A stretch of 30,748 nt of DNA from a virus: positions 1 through 30,748 of IMG/VR virus record IMGVR_UViG_3300025640_000040. One strand, given 5' to 3'. The notes beneath the pieces are model-generated. The model was not told where the DNA came from. It was given only the letters and a program-made list of their open reading frames with translations, and did no database searches. The translations under genes and the position numbers were made by a program. Below, piece by piece: positions 1 to 7,438 of this stretch (position 1 is the stretch's first letter; every line of letters starts with the position of its first letter).

Positions 1-485
1 ACCATTGCTGTTAGCTTCTGTAAGTACCAACCAGCTTTCTGTAGGTCTTCTACCTGCTTACCTTTGTAGTCATAGCGCCACAGATACTTCAGGCAGTTAC
101 CCTTTAGGTAGCCTTTGAATGCCACTGAAGACATAGACTCTTCAATAGCTTCAATACATTCTATGTTACCGGTGTTGTAGTGTGCGGGTCTGAGCACCAT
201 GTCCGTTTCAATGTCCGGTTCTTCTAGTATTTTTTGTGCTTTATCACAAGCTTCTTTAGCTTCTTCGTGAGCTGCCTTCATCCACGCATCTATGCCTCTT
301 CCTTTTTTAGGCTCAGCCCAACAATCTGCAAAGTCTCCAGCATCGCTCGTAACTTCTTTGCCGTAATCTTCTGTGCTATCATAAACATATTTAGATTCTA
401 AACGCTCCATGTAACTTTCAAACGTAGGCTCTCCTGTTTCTCTAACTCTGTCCCAATCTTGTGGCGTTGCGTCATTCAATCTCAT
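1..485 (-). CDS. DUF3310-family protein (phage nucleotide-kinase-like), cut by window edge
   Basis: This leftward gene runs off the window at position 1, so its C-terminus is missing; about 161 codons are visible. I translated it by hand from the ATG at 483-485, which overlaps the end of the endonuclease I gene by 14 bases. The N-terminal ~120 residues are charged and unrecognised. They are followed by RPAHYNTGNIECIEAI, then GYLKGNCLKYLWRY and VEDLQKAGWYLQKL. This is the characteristic DUF3310 pattern (xHYxxGxIExIxxI, then a GNxxKYLxR helix and a KAxWYLxKL helix), common in phage nucleotide-metabolism and replication clusters and often annotated as a nucleotide kinase. The biochemical role is not settled from sequence. 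Its place downstream of endonuclease I fits the replication operon. Confidence 0.8.
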   Translation of the reverse strand, partial: MRLNDATPQDWDRVRETGEPTFESYMERLESKYVYDSTEDYGKEVTSDAGDFADCWAEPKKGRGIDAWMKAAHEEAKEACDKAQKILEEPDIETDMVLRPAHYNTGNIECIEAIEESMSSVAFKGYLKGNCLKYLWRYDYKGKQVEDLQKAGWYLQKLTAM

Positions 486-951
486 CTTTAAAGTCCTCTT
501 TCTTTTTCACGTTAATCCAGTTGTCAGGTATACTGTCTTCACTAAACCATCTAAAATTATTAGCTGAAGCCCACTCACCATGAGAGCGCCTTGTACCATC
601 TTTACGAACCTTGGCGGCAGGCATAGGGGCATTGGGGTTGGCAAACAGAAACACTAGCTCAACATCAACAGGAAGAACCTTAGAAACCCAGACATACTTA
701 GAGTATTCTGCGCTGTCCCAGAAACGGCCCTTAGCCTCCAGAAGTATCTTCTTGCCATCTATTTCTTTAACAAAGTCTGGCTCGTACTTGTGGGTGACTG
801 TGTACTCAACCTTGTCAACGTGGTGCTCCCAAGCATCTAGGATTCCAGAGTGCAACTCATACTCCCAGTTTGAATCATAGCCTTTTACTAAGTCTTTTTC
901 TACTGGACGTTTAACTCTCGGCTTCCTATAGCCTTTGCGTACCTTCTTCAT
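472..951 (-). CDS. T7-type endonuclease I (Holliday junction resolvase, gp3-like)
   Basis: The 159-residue protein matches T7 endonuclease I, the dimeric nuclease that resolves branched DNA and helps degrade host DNA. Catalytic positions are visible: Glu30 in SNWEYEL, Asp59 in YEPDF, and Glu72/Lys74 in ILLEAKGRFW, equivalent to T7 Glu20, Asp55, Glu65 and Lys67. The C-terminal HGEW...IPDNWI also parallels T7 YGEF...IPAEWI. T7 gp3 is 149 residues, so the size fits. I chose the ATG at 949-951 rather than one six codons upstream because it has GGAG five bases ahead and forms an ATGA overlap with the previous gene's stop. It is the next-to-last visible gene of the leftward replication operon. Confidence 0.92.
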   Translation of the reverse strand: MKKVRKGYRKPRVKRPVEKDLVKGYDSNWEYELHSGILDAWEHHVDKVEYTVTHKYEPDFVKEIDGKKILLEAKGRFWDSAEYSKYVWVSKVLPVDVELVFLFANPNAPMPAAKVRKDGTRRSHGEWASANNFRWFSEDSIPDNWINVKKKEDFKDEIE

Positions 952-1235
952 CTTTGCTCCATTTTCCATGCGATGTCTTGTGGCGTTACATCCTCAACGT
1001 CTTTGTCAGGGAATATTTTTATTAACTGCTTTATCTTATTGCTCAGCCACTTTAATGTATAGAAGCTAGTATGTATTGTGCCTTGCGCCCACAGGTGTGT
1101 TTGTTTAGGCAGCATATCTTTGAAGTTATCTTTGTTAATCTTAGAAGCCTCCTCGTCACTGAGAAGACTTTTAAGCCATTCAATCTGCAAAACTTCTGCG
1201 TGTTTTTTTATTCGCTTAGACTTTTTGCGATTCAT
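948..1235 (-). CDS. hypothetical protein, 95 aa
   Basis: A short basic, lysine-rich protein (starts MNRKKSKRIKKHAEVLQ, ends PQDIAWKMEQR) with no motif I recognise. It appears mostly helical, with a hydrophobic middle (FYTLKWLSNKIKQLIKIF). It is tightly embedded: its start overlaps the exonuclease gene by four bases and its TGA stop overlaps the endonuclease I start, so it is very likely translated as part of the replication operon. Its position between two recombination nucleases suggests a DNA-linked role, but this is only context. Confidence 0.75.
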   Translation of the reverse strand: MNRKKSKRIKKHAEVLQIEWLKSLLSDEEASKINKDNFKDMLPKQTHLWAQGTIHTSFYTLKWLSNKIKQLIKIFPDKDVEDVTPQDIAWKMEQR

Positions 1236-2095
1236 AATATCTCATCCACCTTTGGTTCTGCCTCTACATGTGTTAAATATTTATAGCCAGTAGAGTATTT
1301 AAAAGTTCTGAGGCCAGCTCCATCGTTGGCATCCTTGTGGCATTCGTGTTTATACTTACACCACGTACAACCTTTAGGCAATTGCATATTTCCTTTCTTG
1401 CCATCAGGTGTGGGAGTATAGCACAAGTCAGGCGGCGTGTCAAGTTTTAATTCGTCTAACAGCGTATTTATTTTAGTATCTATGTTCGGCTTATCCAAGT
1501 CGTCTGGAACATACATACATAGCTCGCCACTCTCTTTATTGATAACAAGAAACCCGCCCTCGTTTGTGCCTTCTGCTTTCTCGTAACCGGCGAGCTGTCC
1601 TAAGTAACCGAAGGGGTCATCGTCAGCCAGTGTACCCTTCATAAACTTATTGAAGGCAAACTTAGATGCAGACTTAACGTCTACTACCTGACCGTTAATC
1701 TTACAGTCCATGTGTCCAACAATACCGTTGACTGTAACTTCTTTCTGCTCATCGGTGACGTTGTGTCCCGCCATTCGTACAAGCATAAGTACAACTTCTT
1801 CGAGGATGTGACCGTACAGAAACTTAATTTGCGTTGCACCATCAACGCTGCCACGGCCATTAGGGTCACGCTTCTCAAACCACATCTGACGAGAGGGCTT
1901 ACCTACGTTAGACATTCGTACAGTGAAGTCAGTGTCTCTGGGTCTTGGTGTTGCCCAGTGGAGGATAGCTTCTTTCATAGATGCCATCGTTGCATCGAGC
2001 GCCTCCTCCGTTATTGGAAGAGGCTCTCCATTTGAAAGGTTTTCAAGCAGCCCATAGATGTCAGGGACTATAGTGTTAAGCGGCTTCTGGTTCAT
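1232..2095 (-). CDS. PD-(D/E)XK exonuclease, RecB/Cas4-like
   Basis: The 287-residue protein carries the ordered motifs of the RecB-like PD-(D/E)XK nucleases: LYGHILEEVV (Glu99/Glu100), GHMDC (Asp130), VDVKSAS (Asp139-x-Lys141) and QLAGYEKA (Gln167...Tyr171). The C-terminal cysteines Cys243, Cys246 and Cys252 (GCTWCKYKHEC), possibly with Cys225, resemble the iron-sulfur-binding cysteines of Cas4/AddB-type nucleases; whether a cluster is bound is an inference. In T7-like phages the slot beside the polymerase holds the 5'-3' exonuclease gp6, used for primer removal, recombination and host DNA breakdown; this protein probably fills that role with an unrelated fold. It overlaps both neighbours (20 and 4 bases). 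Confidence 0.82.
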   Translation of the reverse strand: MNQKPLNTIVPDIYGLLENLSNGEPLPITEEALDATMASMKEAILHWATPRPRDTDFTVRMSNVGKPSRQMWFEKRDPNGRGSVDGATQIKFLYGHILEEVVLMLVRMAGHNVTDEQKEVTVNGIVGHMDCKINGQVVDVKSASKFAFNKFMKGTLADDDPFGYLGQLAGYEKAEGTNEGGFLVINKESGELCMYVPDDLDKPNIDTKINTLLDELKLDTPPDLCYTPTPDGKKGNMQLPKGCTWCKYKHECHKDANDGAGLRTFKYSTGYKYLTHVEAEPKVDEIL

Positions 2096-2501
2096 CTTCT
2101 AACTCCTTGAATGCTTTGATTACATCAGAAGAGAATAGCTTCTGAAGATTTAACAGGTACATTTGGCTTGCTCTGTTGTCACCACCCGATACGGTTTTAA
2201 AACTATCTAGGCGCTTGACAATCTTCTTGAGCGTAGCGGTGTTAAATACCAGTGTGCAGTATTCATCATCACCGATACATAAGTTATGGAACCAGTAGTC
2301 GGATTCAGTTGCGTCAATCCCTGACGGCTTACCGTATGACTTATACTCAATACAAATGTTACCCGTCTTTTGCCAGAGGTCACGCTCTGATTTAACTTCT
2401 ATCTTCTTTCCTGTAAGCATCGCTGCAATTTTATCTTCTCGCACCTCTCCGTATGCTAGGTCAAGGTCGAACTTCTTTCTGTCTGCTTTAGTGGGTTTCA
2501 T
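2076..2501 (-). CDS. small PD-(D/E)XK-like nuclease
   Basis: About 141 residues from the preferred start. The core FDLDLAYGEVREDKIAAML, then KKIEVKSERDLWQKTGNICI, then GKPSGIDATESDYW reads as a compact restriction-endonuclease fold: an acidic residue in the first helix, the E-x-K pair in IEVK, and a later conserved SGIxxTxxDYW segment frequently seen in phage proteins of this size. I chose the ATG at 2499-2501 because GGAG sits nine bases upstream; starts up to ten codons earlier are possible but lack a spaced Shine-Dalgarno sequence. It overlaps the 3' end of the polymerase gene by 14 bases and the next nuclease gene by 20. Substrate unknown; a resolvase or structure-specific nuclease is plausible. 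Confidence 0.72.
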   Translation of the reverse strand: MKPTKADRKKFDLDLAYGEVREDKIAAMLTGKKIEVKSERDLWQKTGNICIEYKSYGKPSGIDATESDYWFHNLCIGDDEYCTLVFNTATLKKIVKRLDSFKTVSGGDNRASQMYLLNLQKLFSSDVIKAFKELEDEPEAA

Positions 2502-4245
2502 GCCATCCATCTCCGATGTTGAAGTCCCCATCTAAGGGACAGTTTAAGTTTAAGTTCTTACCTGCTTCAACGATAGCGTCAATACCTGCTTGACCTACTG
2601 CTTCTGCGTCTTGTTCTTTGCATTCAATCTGCCACTCGTCATGGACGTTGGCTACAAACTTAGCATCTAAGTGCCGTATCTTTTTCTCCAGTACAACTAG
2701 CGCTTCCTTCATAACTATAGCACCGGCTGACTGTAACAGTGTGTTGAGTGCAGCATGTTCAGAGCGCACAGTAACTTTACGCCCATCTAGCCCCTTGAGG
2801 AATCCCTTTTTACTATCTCGTTGTACTCGTTGGATAAGAGATTTAAGTGATGGGAGACTATTAAGAAACTGTTCTCGCAGTTGTTTACCTCTTGACTGAC
2901 CTGCTTTAACCACTGACCCAATCTTTGCATTTCCAGCTCCGTAGAGGAAGGCATAGATGAAAGTTTTTGCCTGATTTCTTGATTCAAGTCCTGCAAGTCT
3001 TTGGTTAGCGCTGTGAATATCTCCGTTGAGGATTTCATTAGTATACTCCTTGTCGTTCATATAGTGTGCAAGCATTCTAAGTTCTAAGCCTGAAGCATCA
3101 ATACCTACAAGCTTGTTGCCTTCCTTCACAGTCCAGCAAGACCTGCACTCTTTACCGTAGGGTGAGTTGCTGCTCGGTATCTGCGCCATGTTAGGATGGC
3201 TGTGTGTCATGCGGCCTGTCACAGCACCGTTAGGATTAACATAACCACGCACCCTGTTGTCAGGCTCAACCGCTTTTATCCAACTGTTTACCTGAGCCAA
3301 GCGCTTCTGAAGCATTAGATACTTAGCAATCAGGGCAGCTTCGGGTATATCTTTAACCTTTGACAGTGTACCTTCATCAACAATTGGCTGACCAGTAGGT
3401 GTAAAGTTTTTAGGTGCCCATCCAGCATCAATAAGATACTCACCTATCTGCTTACGAGAACCCAAGTTAAACTCTATGTGAGTCTCACGCTTGATGGGCT
3501 TGTTGGTTTGAAGCATGATGTCATACTCCTCGTCAGTAAGCCTAACTCCCTTACCCTCTGGGCCTTCAGAAACTTTAGCAAGCTTACCGCTTTTAGTATA
3601 CTTAGGCTTGAGAATATCTACGATAACCTTGGGCTTGAATGTCTCATGCACTTCAGCTTCTGTAGCATCTAGCTTCTCTTGGAACATTGCAACAAGCAAC
3701 ATAGCCTTACGCATATCTAACTCAAAGCCATTGCGTCTTTGCTCGTCTATAATCTTAGCAACTGAATGCTCAAGCTTTACTGCTGTAGGTGTGAAGCCTC
3801 GGCTCTCGACACGCAACTGCTGATATACTTTAGTATTCAGTTCTACATCACGCTTACAATACTCTAGCATCTCAGGGGAGTAAGCATCCCAAGCATCTTG
3901 GTTAGCGCCGTAGTCACCCTTGTTGAACTTGAGTCGGTAGCCCCAAGACTCTAAGCCATGACCACCCTCACGGGTTGGTTTGAACAATCTAGAAAGTACA
4001 AGTGTATCTACAATCTTCTTGTTGCTTAGGTCAAGTCCGGCAATACTTTTAATTGCTGGAAGGTCATAGCCAATAATGTTGTGGCCGATTAGTTTATCTG
4101 CGGCTCTCAGAAGACCATAGCCCTCTTCGAGTTGGGTGTTGTCAAATGTAAACACATCCAGTGTGTCTACATCTTGAGCAACAATACAAAAGATTTTAGT
4201 GGGGTCAAGTCCGTCTGCCTCAATGTCAAACACTAAGTTACTCAT
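2488..4245 (-). CDS. T7-like family A DNA polymerase with 3'-5' exonuclease
   Basis: The 585-residue protein aligns by eye along its length with T7 gp5 (704 aa) but is shorter. Exonuclease motifs: FDIEADG (Asp7, Glu9), GHNIIGYDLP (Asn56, Asp61) and MLEYCKRD (Tyr129-x3-Asp133), so proofreading appears intact. Polymerase motifs: A GIDASGLELR (Asp383), B RNQAKTFIYAFLYG (Lys427, Tyr431) and C VHDEWQIE (His535-Asp536-Glu537). The residue equivalent to E. coli Pol I position 762 is tyrosine, as in T7. VNPNGAVTGRMTHSHPNMAQIP is also strongly T7-like. It copies the phage genome with the primase-helicase encoded directly upstream; the start codon overlaps the primase-helicase stop by four bases. No N-terminal or thioredoxin-binding insertion was identified. 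Confidence 0.96.
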   Translation of the reverse strand: MSNLVFDIEADGLDPTKIFCIVAQDVDTLDVFTFDNTQLEEGYGLLRAADKLIGHNIIGYDLPAIKSIAGLDLSNKKIVDTLVLSRLFKPTREGGHGLESWGYRLKFNKGDYGANQDAWDAYSPEMLEYCKRDVELNTKVYQQLRVESRGFTPTAVKLEHSVAKIIDEQRRNGFELDMRKAMLLVAMFQEKLDATEAEVHETFKPKVIVDILKPKYTKSGKLAKVSEGPEGKGVRLTDEEYDIMLQTNKPIKRETHIEFNLGSRKQIGEYLIDAGWAPKNFTPTGQPIVDEGTLSKVKDIPEAALIAKYLMLQKRLAQVNSWIKAVEPDNRVRGYVNPNGAVTGRMTHSHPNMAQIPSSNSPYGKECRSCWTVKEGNKLVGIDASGLELRMLAHYMNDKEYTNEILNGDIHSANQRLAGLESRNQAKTFIYAFLYGAGNAKIGSVVKAGQSRGKQLREQFLNSLPSLKSLIQRVQRDSKKGFLKGLDGRKVTVRSEHAALNTLLQSAGAIVMKEALVVLEKKIRHLDAKFVANVHDEWQIECKEQDAEAVGQAGIDAIVEAGKNLNLNCPLDGDFNIGDGWHETH

Positions 4246-5903
4246 AGCTCGTCTCCGTCAAAGGCATCATAGTTATTACCGTCATCAATCTCTCGCAGCC
4301 TGCCGGTGTCGGCATCGTATAAAAGGCTACAGGCCACACCAACATCTCCAGTGTATCTAGATTTAAGCACTCGCACCTTGGTGGTTGATGCCTCAATCTC
4401 GTCCTCTGATTGTTGGTTGCGCTCCAAAGATATAACACAGTCTGATAACTGAGCGATACTCTGAGAGCCTCTGAGGTGTGACAGTCCTGTCTCTATACCG
4501 TTCTCATGTCCACGGTTGCCCTCAACTCTACGAAGGTGGGATACCAATATCATACCAGCGCCTGTCTCTTCTACAAGAGAGCGAAGTCGGTGCATGATAC
4601 CGTCAATAGCTTTACGCTCATCGCCTTCCAAGGCTTGCAGCACCAGCATATGAAGGTGGTCAACTACAACCCACTTACAATCTAAACCAACAATCAGGTA
4701 GCGAAGCTTGCTAAAGATGTCTTCTAGATTATTGACACCCAGATGGGCATGAATCCAAACACGGCCCTCGTTCTCTCCCATGAATACCTTGCGGTAGTAT
4801 TGTTCGAGAAGCTCATCGCCCATTTTATTCTTAACGCTATCTAGGTGTAGCTTTGCGTTAGCTTCAACAGCCATGATACCTTCAGCAGTACGGCTCCAGT
4901 TCTCTTCAAGAGCTACAATGCCTACGTTATCTTTGGTGTGGTTGATAAGCCAGTGCTCTAGTTCTCTGGTCACAGAAGACTTACCAAGCCCAGTGCCGCC
5001 AGTGAGAGTTACAAGCTCACCTGCTCTCATGCCTTCTAGCTTCTTGTTTAAGCCGCCCCAAGGATATGGGATTGACGGAAGCTTTTCTGTACGTAAACGC
5101 TTGTATTCGTCTAACTGGCTGGACAGATTCATAATCCCTGAAGGGGTGTAGACTTTTGCATCCCAGAAACAATTAACAAACACAGAGTGCTTGTGTTCCT
5201 TGAGCATATCGTTAGGGTCTTTGAACCCTTCGGGCAGTGTCATCAACTTAGCTTTGTTGGGGGTGAGGAGCTTGGCGATAGCCTTAGCCCCTTCCTTGCC
5301 CACCTTGTCGCTGTCGAAACACAACACTACTGTGTCGAAAGATTCTAGAAACTCTAGACTATTCTTAACGTCACGAGCACCTCCTTGTGCTCCTGATTTA
5401 ATTGATACGACAGGCCACTTACTTCCAAGTAGTTCGTATGCTGCCATAGCATCACACTCTCCCTCTACCACTGTAATAAACTTACCGCCTGCTTTAAACA
5501 ACTGCTCTCCGAACAGCCCTGTTTCTTTTGACTCGCCCTTCCAAGCAAACTGCTTGTTAAGCTTCCGTATCTTTGTTGCTACTTCCTCGCCATTGTTGTA
5601 GTAGGGATAGTGGTGGCTAGTGACCTGACCGTTTAGAGTAGTAGATTTAACGCCATACTTTTTGGCAGTCTCAACACTGATTCCTCTGTCGGTCAGGGCA
5701 TTATAGCTAGAGCCACTACCTGAGCCTTGATACTTAGTAAATTCCATTACTGTATCTTGTTTGGGGGTTTGCACTTCCGATGTGCCGTAATCTTTAAAAT
5801 AAGTATTGCAACTGAAGCAATACGCTGACCCGTCATCGTTCTGTGATACTGGGTCACTCCCCCCGCATTCATTACACGGGAGGTGAAATTTAACAAACGG
5901 CAT
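4242..5903 (-). CDS. T7 gp4-like primase-helicase
   Basis: 553 residues with all three functional parts. An N-terminal zinc ribbon has Cys10, Cys13, Cys29 and Cys32. A TOPRIM primase core carries VVEGECD (Glu147, Glu149) and CFDSDK (Asp197, Asp199). A RecA-like DnaB-type helicase follows with Walker A GGTGLGKSS (Lys308), Walker B WVVVDHLHML (Asp415), SHLRR (His456) and ERNQQ (Arg495, matching the T7 arginine-finger region). The last residues are acidic (NYDAFDGDEL), as in T7 gp4, where the tail docks on the polymerase. It unwinds the fork and lays primers for the polymerase encoded next. The start has GAGG seven bases upstream. Confidence 0.96.
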   Translation of the reverse strand: MPFVKFHLPCNECGGSDPVSQNDDGSAYCFSCNTYFKDYGTSEVQTPKQDTVMEFTKYQGSGSGSSYNALTDRGISVETAKKYGVKSTTLNGQVTSHHYPYYNNGEEVATKIRKLNKQFAWKGESKETGLFGEQLFKAGGKFITVVEGECDAMAAYELLGSKWPVVSIKSGAQGGARDVKNSLEFLESFDTVVLCFDSDKVGKEGAKAIAKLLTPNKAKLMTLPEGFKDPNDMLKEHKHSVFVNCFWDAKVYTPSGIMNLSSQLDEYKRLRTEKLPSIPYPWGGLNKKLEGMRAGELVTLTGGTGLGKSSVTRELEHWLINHTKDNVGIVALEENWSRTAEGIMAVEANAKLHLDSVKNKMGDELLEQYYRKVFMGENEGRVWIHAHLGVNNLEDIFSKLRYLIVGLDCKWVVVDHLHMLVLQALEGDERKAIDGIMHRLRSLVEETGAGMILVSHLRRVEGNRGHENGIETGLSHLRGSQSIAQLSDCVISLERNQQSEDEIEASTTKVRVLKSRYTGDVGVACSLLYDADTGRLREIDDGNNYDAFDGDEL

Positions 5904-5918
5904 GGTGTCACCTCATGG

Positions 5919-6152
5919 TTAGCCTTCAACTACAACTTCAGCTTCCTCTGCATCTTCGGTGATGGCTTCATCCGTGAGCCTATCTTCAAACAAAGCTTTA
6001 ATCTGCTGAGCTGCTGCTTGATATAATTGAACATCGTTGTTTGATACTTGTACCTTCACCATTGCGTCCTTCAAAAGCCCAAATAATCCTTGGGCTTCTG
6101 AGTCTAGCAAAGATACATCGTATACATTGTCTCCTACTTTATATGTACCCAT
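5919..6152 (-). CDS. small acidic hypothetical protein, possibly DUF6447-like
   Basis: 77 residues beginning MGTYKVGDNVYDVSLLDSEA, with a central amphipathic helix (VQLYQAAAQQIKALFEDRL) and an acidic end (EDAEEAEVVVEG). The pattern of a short beta-hairpin with a Val/Ile-x-Gly-x-x-Tyr motif followed by one or two helices resembles the small phage family DUF6447, but I cannot confirm this without a search. It sits between SSB and primase-helicase: its ATG touches the SSB stop (shared base at 6152) and it ends 15 bases before the primase-helicase start. This position suggests a replication accessory protein. Confidence 0.7.
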   Translation of the reverse strand: MGTYKVGDNVYDVSLLDSEAQGLFGLLKDAMVKVQVSNNDVQLYQAAAQQIKALFEDRLTDEAITEDAEEAEVVVEG

Positions 6153-6577
6153 TAAATTGCTTCCTCCATTTCATCTTCTACTTCAAACTCTCCGCCATCC
6201 ATTGTACCGACAGAGACTAAATCCAGAACCTGCATAGCTTGGAAGTCTAAACCCTTGAAGGTCTTACCTTTCCAAACAGATTCCCACTCTTTGTACTGAA
6301 CCTTAACTGTAGAACCATTACCTACACGCTCGTCAATTGGGTTCTTGCTTGCATCTACAAGCTTAGGCGCTGACCGAACCATTCCATTCGGGCCATTAAC
6401 TTTACGCTTAATGATAATTGCTGGGCCTTCATCCATGTCCTTTACTGCAAAACCTTTAGACCGAAAGCTTTGTGCAGTGTCTTCGTCTACTACTAGATTT
6501 ACTGTGTATACTGGTTCGTAAGTAGTGTTAGGTGTTGTTACGCTTGCCCAATATGCTGTTCCTGATACTATAGCCAT
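6152..6577 (-). CDS. single-stranded DNA-binding protein (OB fold, acidic tail)
   Basis: 141 residues. The pattern MAIVSGTAYWASVTTPN followed by YEPVYTVNLVVDEDTAQSF, KDMDEGPAIIIKRKVNGPNG and VGNGSTVKVQYKEW is typical of the phage SSB group found beside T7-like polymerases: beta-strand rich with repeated lysine/aromatic positions for ssDNA. The C-terminus is acidic (GGEFEVEDEMEEAI), the usual tail through which SSBs contact polymerase and helicase, as in T7 gp2.5. It is the first gene after a consensus promoter, so its mRNA level is probably high. AGGA lies nine bases upstream of the ATG. The family assignment rests on motif recognition, not on a search. Confidence 0.82.
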   Translation of the reverse strand: MAIVSGTAYWASVTTPNTTYEPVYTVNLVVDEDTAQSFRSKGFAVKDMDEGPAIIIKRKVNGPNGMVRSAPKLVDASKNPIDERVGNGSTVKVQYKEWESVWKGKTFKGLDFQAMQVLDLVSVGTMDGGEFEVEDEMEEAI

Positions 6578-6615
6578 GTTTATATTTCCTATCGTTGGTG
6601 TTAAAATGAGGTGGC

Positions 6616-6644
6616 ATTATACCACAAGTTACTTCGCTTGTAAA
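6616..6644 (-). promoter_or_regulatory. sigma70-type promoter for SSB-replication operon
   Basis: Read leftward: -35 TTTACA (6639-6644), a 17-base spacer and a perfect -10 TATAAT (6616-6621). The predicted start near 6609 lies ~30 bases before the SSB ATG. It sits in the only clear gap between the nucleotide-metabolism genes and SSB, so it should add a second level of expression to SSB, primase-helicase, polymerase and the nucleases. Confidence 0.85.
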
Positions 6645-6647
6645 GTT

Positions 6648-6761
6648 TTATTTGAAAAAAAATTCACGCTCTATGTACATTGCCCAAACAGCTATGATAA
6701 ACACAGCCCAAGCTGGCGCTCCACATAAAGCTAATCCAAGTGCTATGAATACAGTGGTCAT
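6648..6761 (-). CDS. micro membrane protein, 37 aa
   Basis: Translated by hand. The sequence MTTVFIALGLALCGAPAWAV continues with FIIAVWAMYIEREFFFK: one or two hydrophobic segments filling most of the protein, then a short charged tail. The ATG overlaps the MazG stop as ATGA, so translation is likely coupled to MazG. The stop lies three bases upstream of the -35 hexamer of the SSB promoter, so this is the last gene of its transcription segment. Function unknown; single-pass micro-proteins of this kind often modify host membrane complexes. Spurious translation is possible but the coupling argues for a real gene. Confidence 0.6.
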   Translation of the reverse strand: MTTVFIALGLALCGAPAWAVFIIAVWAMYIEREFFFK

Positions 6762-7048
6762 TGTTCTTTAACAAATAGCCCATCAACCATTGTACCCTTG
6801 CGGTCTTTGATGTCATTGTAAGCGTGTTCCATGCACTGTTCGAGAGTTAAGTTGCTTCGATGTGCAATGTTAATTAGCACTACAATAATATCTCCGATGT
6901 CATCAATAACTAGCTCGTCATTCTGAATGTTAAGGCGTAGTTCTTCGACCTCTTCGAGAAGCTTTTCAAACTGTTGGTGGTCTGTTGAGCCATCAAATAA
7001 ATTACGGTCATGGTGCCATTGTACTATCTTGTCTTCCAGTGTCTTCAT
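6758..7048 (-). CDS. MazG-family nucleotide pyrophosphohydrolase
   Basis: 96 residues, all helical, with the MazG metal-binding signature: KLLEEVEELRLNI (the ExxE(L) helix) followed by LVIDDIGDIIVVLINIA (the ExxD-type helix, here DDIGD). The family hydrolyses dNTPs or (p)ppGpp to the monophosphate. Phage MazG proteins are thought to tune host nucleotide pools during infection. The C-terminal IKDRKGTMVDGLFVKE is also typical of phage MazG. It overlaps the preceding gene by 41 bases and the following micro-protein by four. A second MazG-like gene lies just upstream (7175-7438). Confidence 0.88.
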   Translation of the reverse strand: MKTLEDKIVQWHHDRNLFDGSTDHQQFEKLLEEVEELRLNIQNDELVIDDIGDIIVVLINIAHRSNLTLEQCMEHAYNDIKDRKGTMVDGLFVKEQ

Positions 7049-7193
7049 TCTTTTCGGCTTCCTCTTGTATATAGTTAAGTAGTTCTTTAGATGTTACATC
7101 CCATTTGCTGGTGGCTTGCTGCAAGGTTAAGCGTCCTTGCATTAAGTCTTCTTTAGCATTCTTTAAGTTCTGATTCAATACAAGCTGCTCCAC
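7008..7193 (-). CDS. hypothetical protein, 61 aa
   Basis: A short, polar, helical protein (NLKNAKEDLMQGRLTLQQATSKWDVTSKELLNYIQEEAEK). The LTLQQATSKWDVTSKELLNYI portion resembles a helix-turn-helix of the kind seen in small DNA-binding phage proteins, but this is weak. No ATG is available: the frame could begin with GTG at 7193 or TTG at 7178, the latter nine bases after GGAG and overlapping the upstream stop. It overlaps both MazG-like genes, which supports real coupling in a compact operon. Confidence 0.55.
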   Translation of the reverse strand: MEQLVLNQNLKNAKEDLMQGRLTLQQATSKWDVTSKELLNYIQEEAEKNEDTGRQDSTMAP

Positions 7194-7438
7194 TCTTTAA
7201 GTTTATCTTGTTTCTTAAACATCTGTCCAAGCTTTTCTATTTGGCTCACCAGTTTATAATCTGAGAGAAGATTAATCATCACGTTAACATCAGCTGCCTC
7301 CTGTAGTAAGTTGTCTAAATTCTTTTTCTCCTTACCAAACCTGAGAAGTTTACTGCAAACCATTGCTAGTTCGCAGCACTCCTCCATAGTTATAACAAGA
7401 AGCTCTTGTTCTTTTTGAGTTAGTTTATGATTCAACAT
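7175..7438 (-). CDS. MazG-like all-alpha NTP pyrophosphatase
   Basis: 87 residues with the all-alpha NTP-pyrophosphatase pattern: ITMEECCELAMVCSKLLRFG (EExxE helix with the common SKLLRFG end) and LLQEAADVNVMINLL (ExxxD helix). It appears shorter and more divergent than the MazG at 6758-7048, and aspartates of the second helix are partly replaced (EAADVN), so activity is uncertain. Its start forms a TAATG overlap with the DUF932 stop. Two MazG-like proteins so close together suggest either different nucleotide substrates or a partner pair. Confidence 0.7.
   Translation of the reverse strand: MLNHKLTQKEQELLVITMEECCELAMVCSKLLRFGKEKKNLDNLLQEAADVNVMINLLSDYKLVSQIEKLGQMFKKQDKLKEWSSLY

Noticed and set aside
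6525-6728. Rightward open frame opposite SSB start
   Set aside because: It runs against the SSB gene and its promoter, has no ribosome binding site and an unlikely protein sequence.
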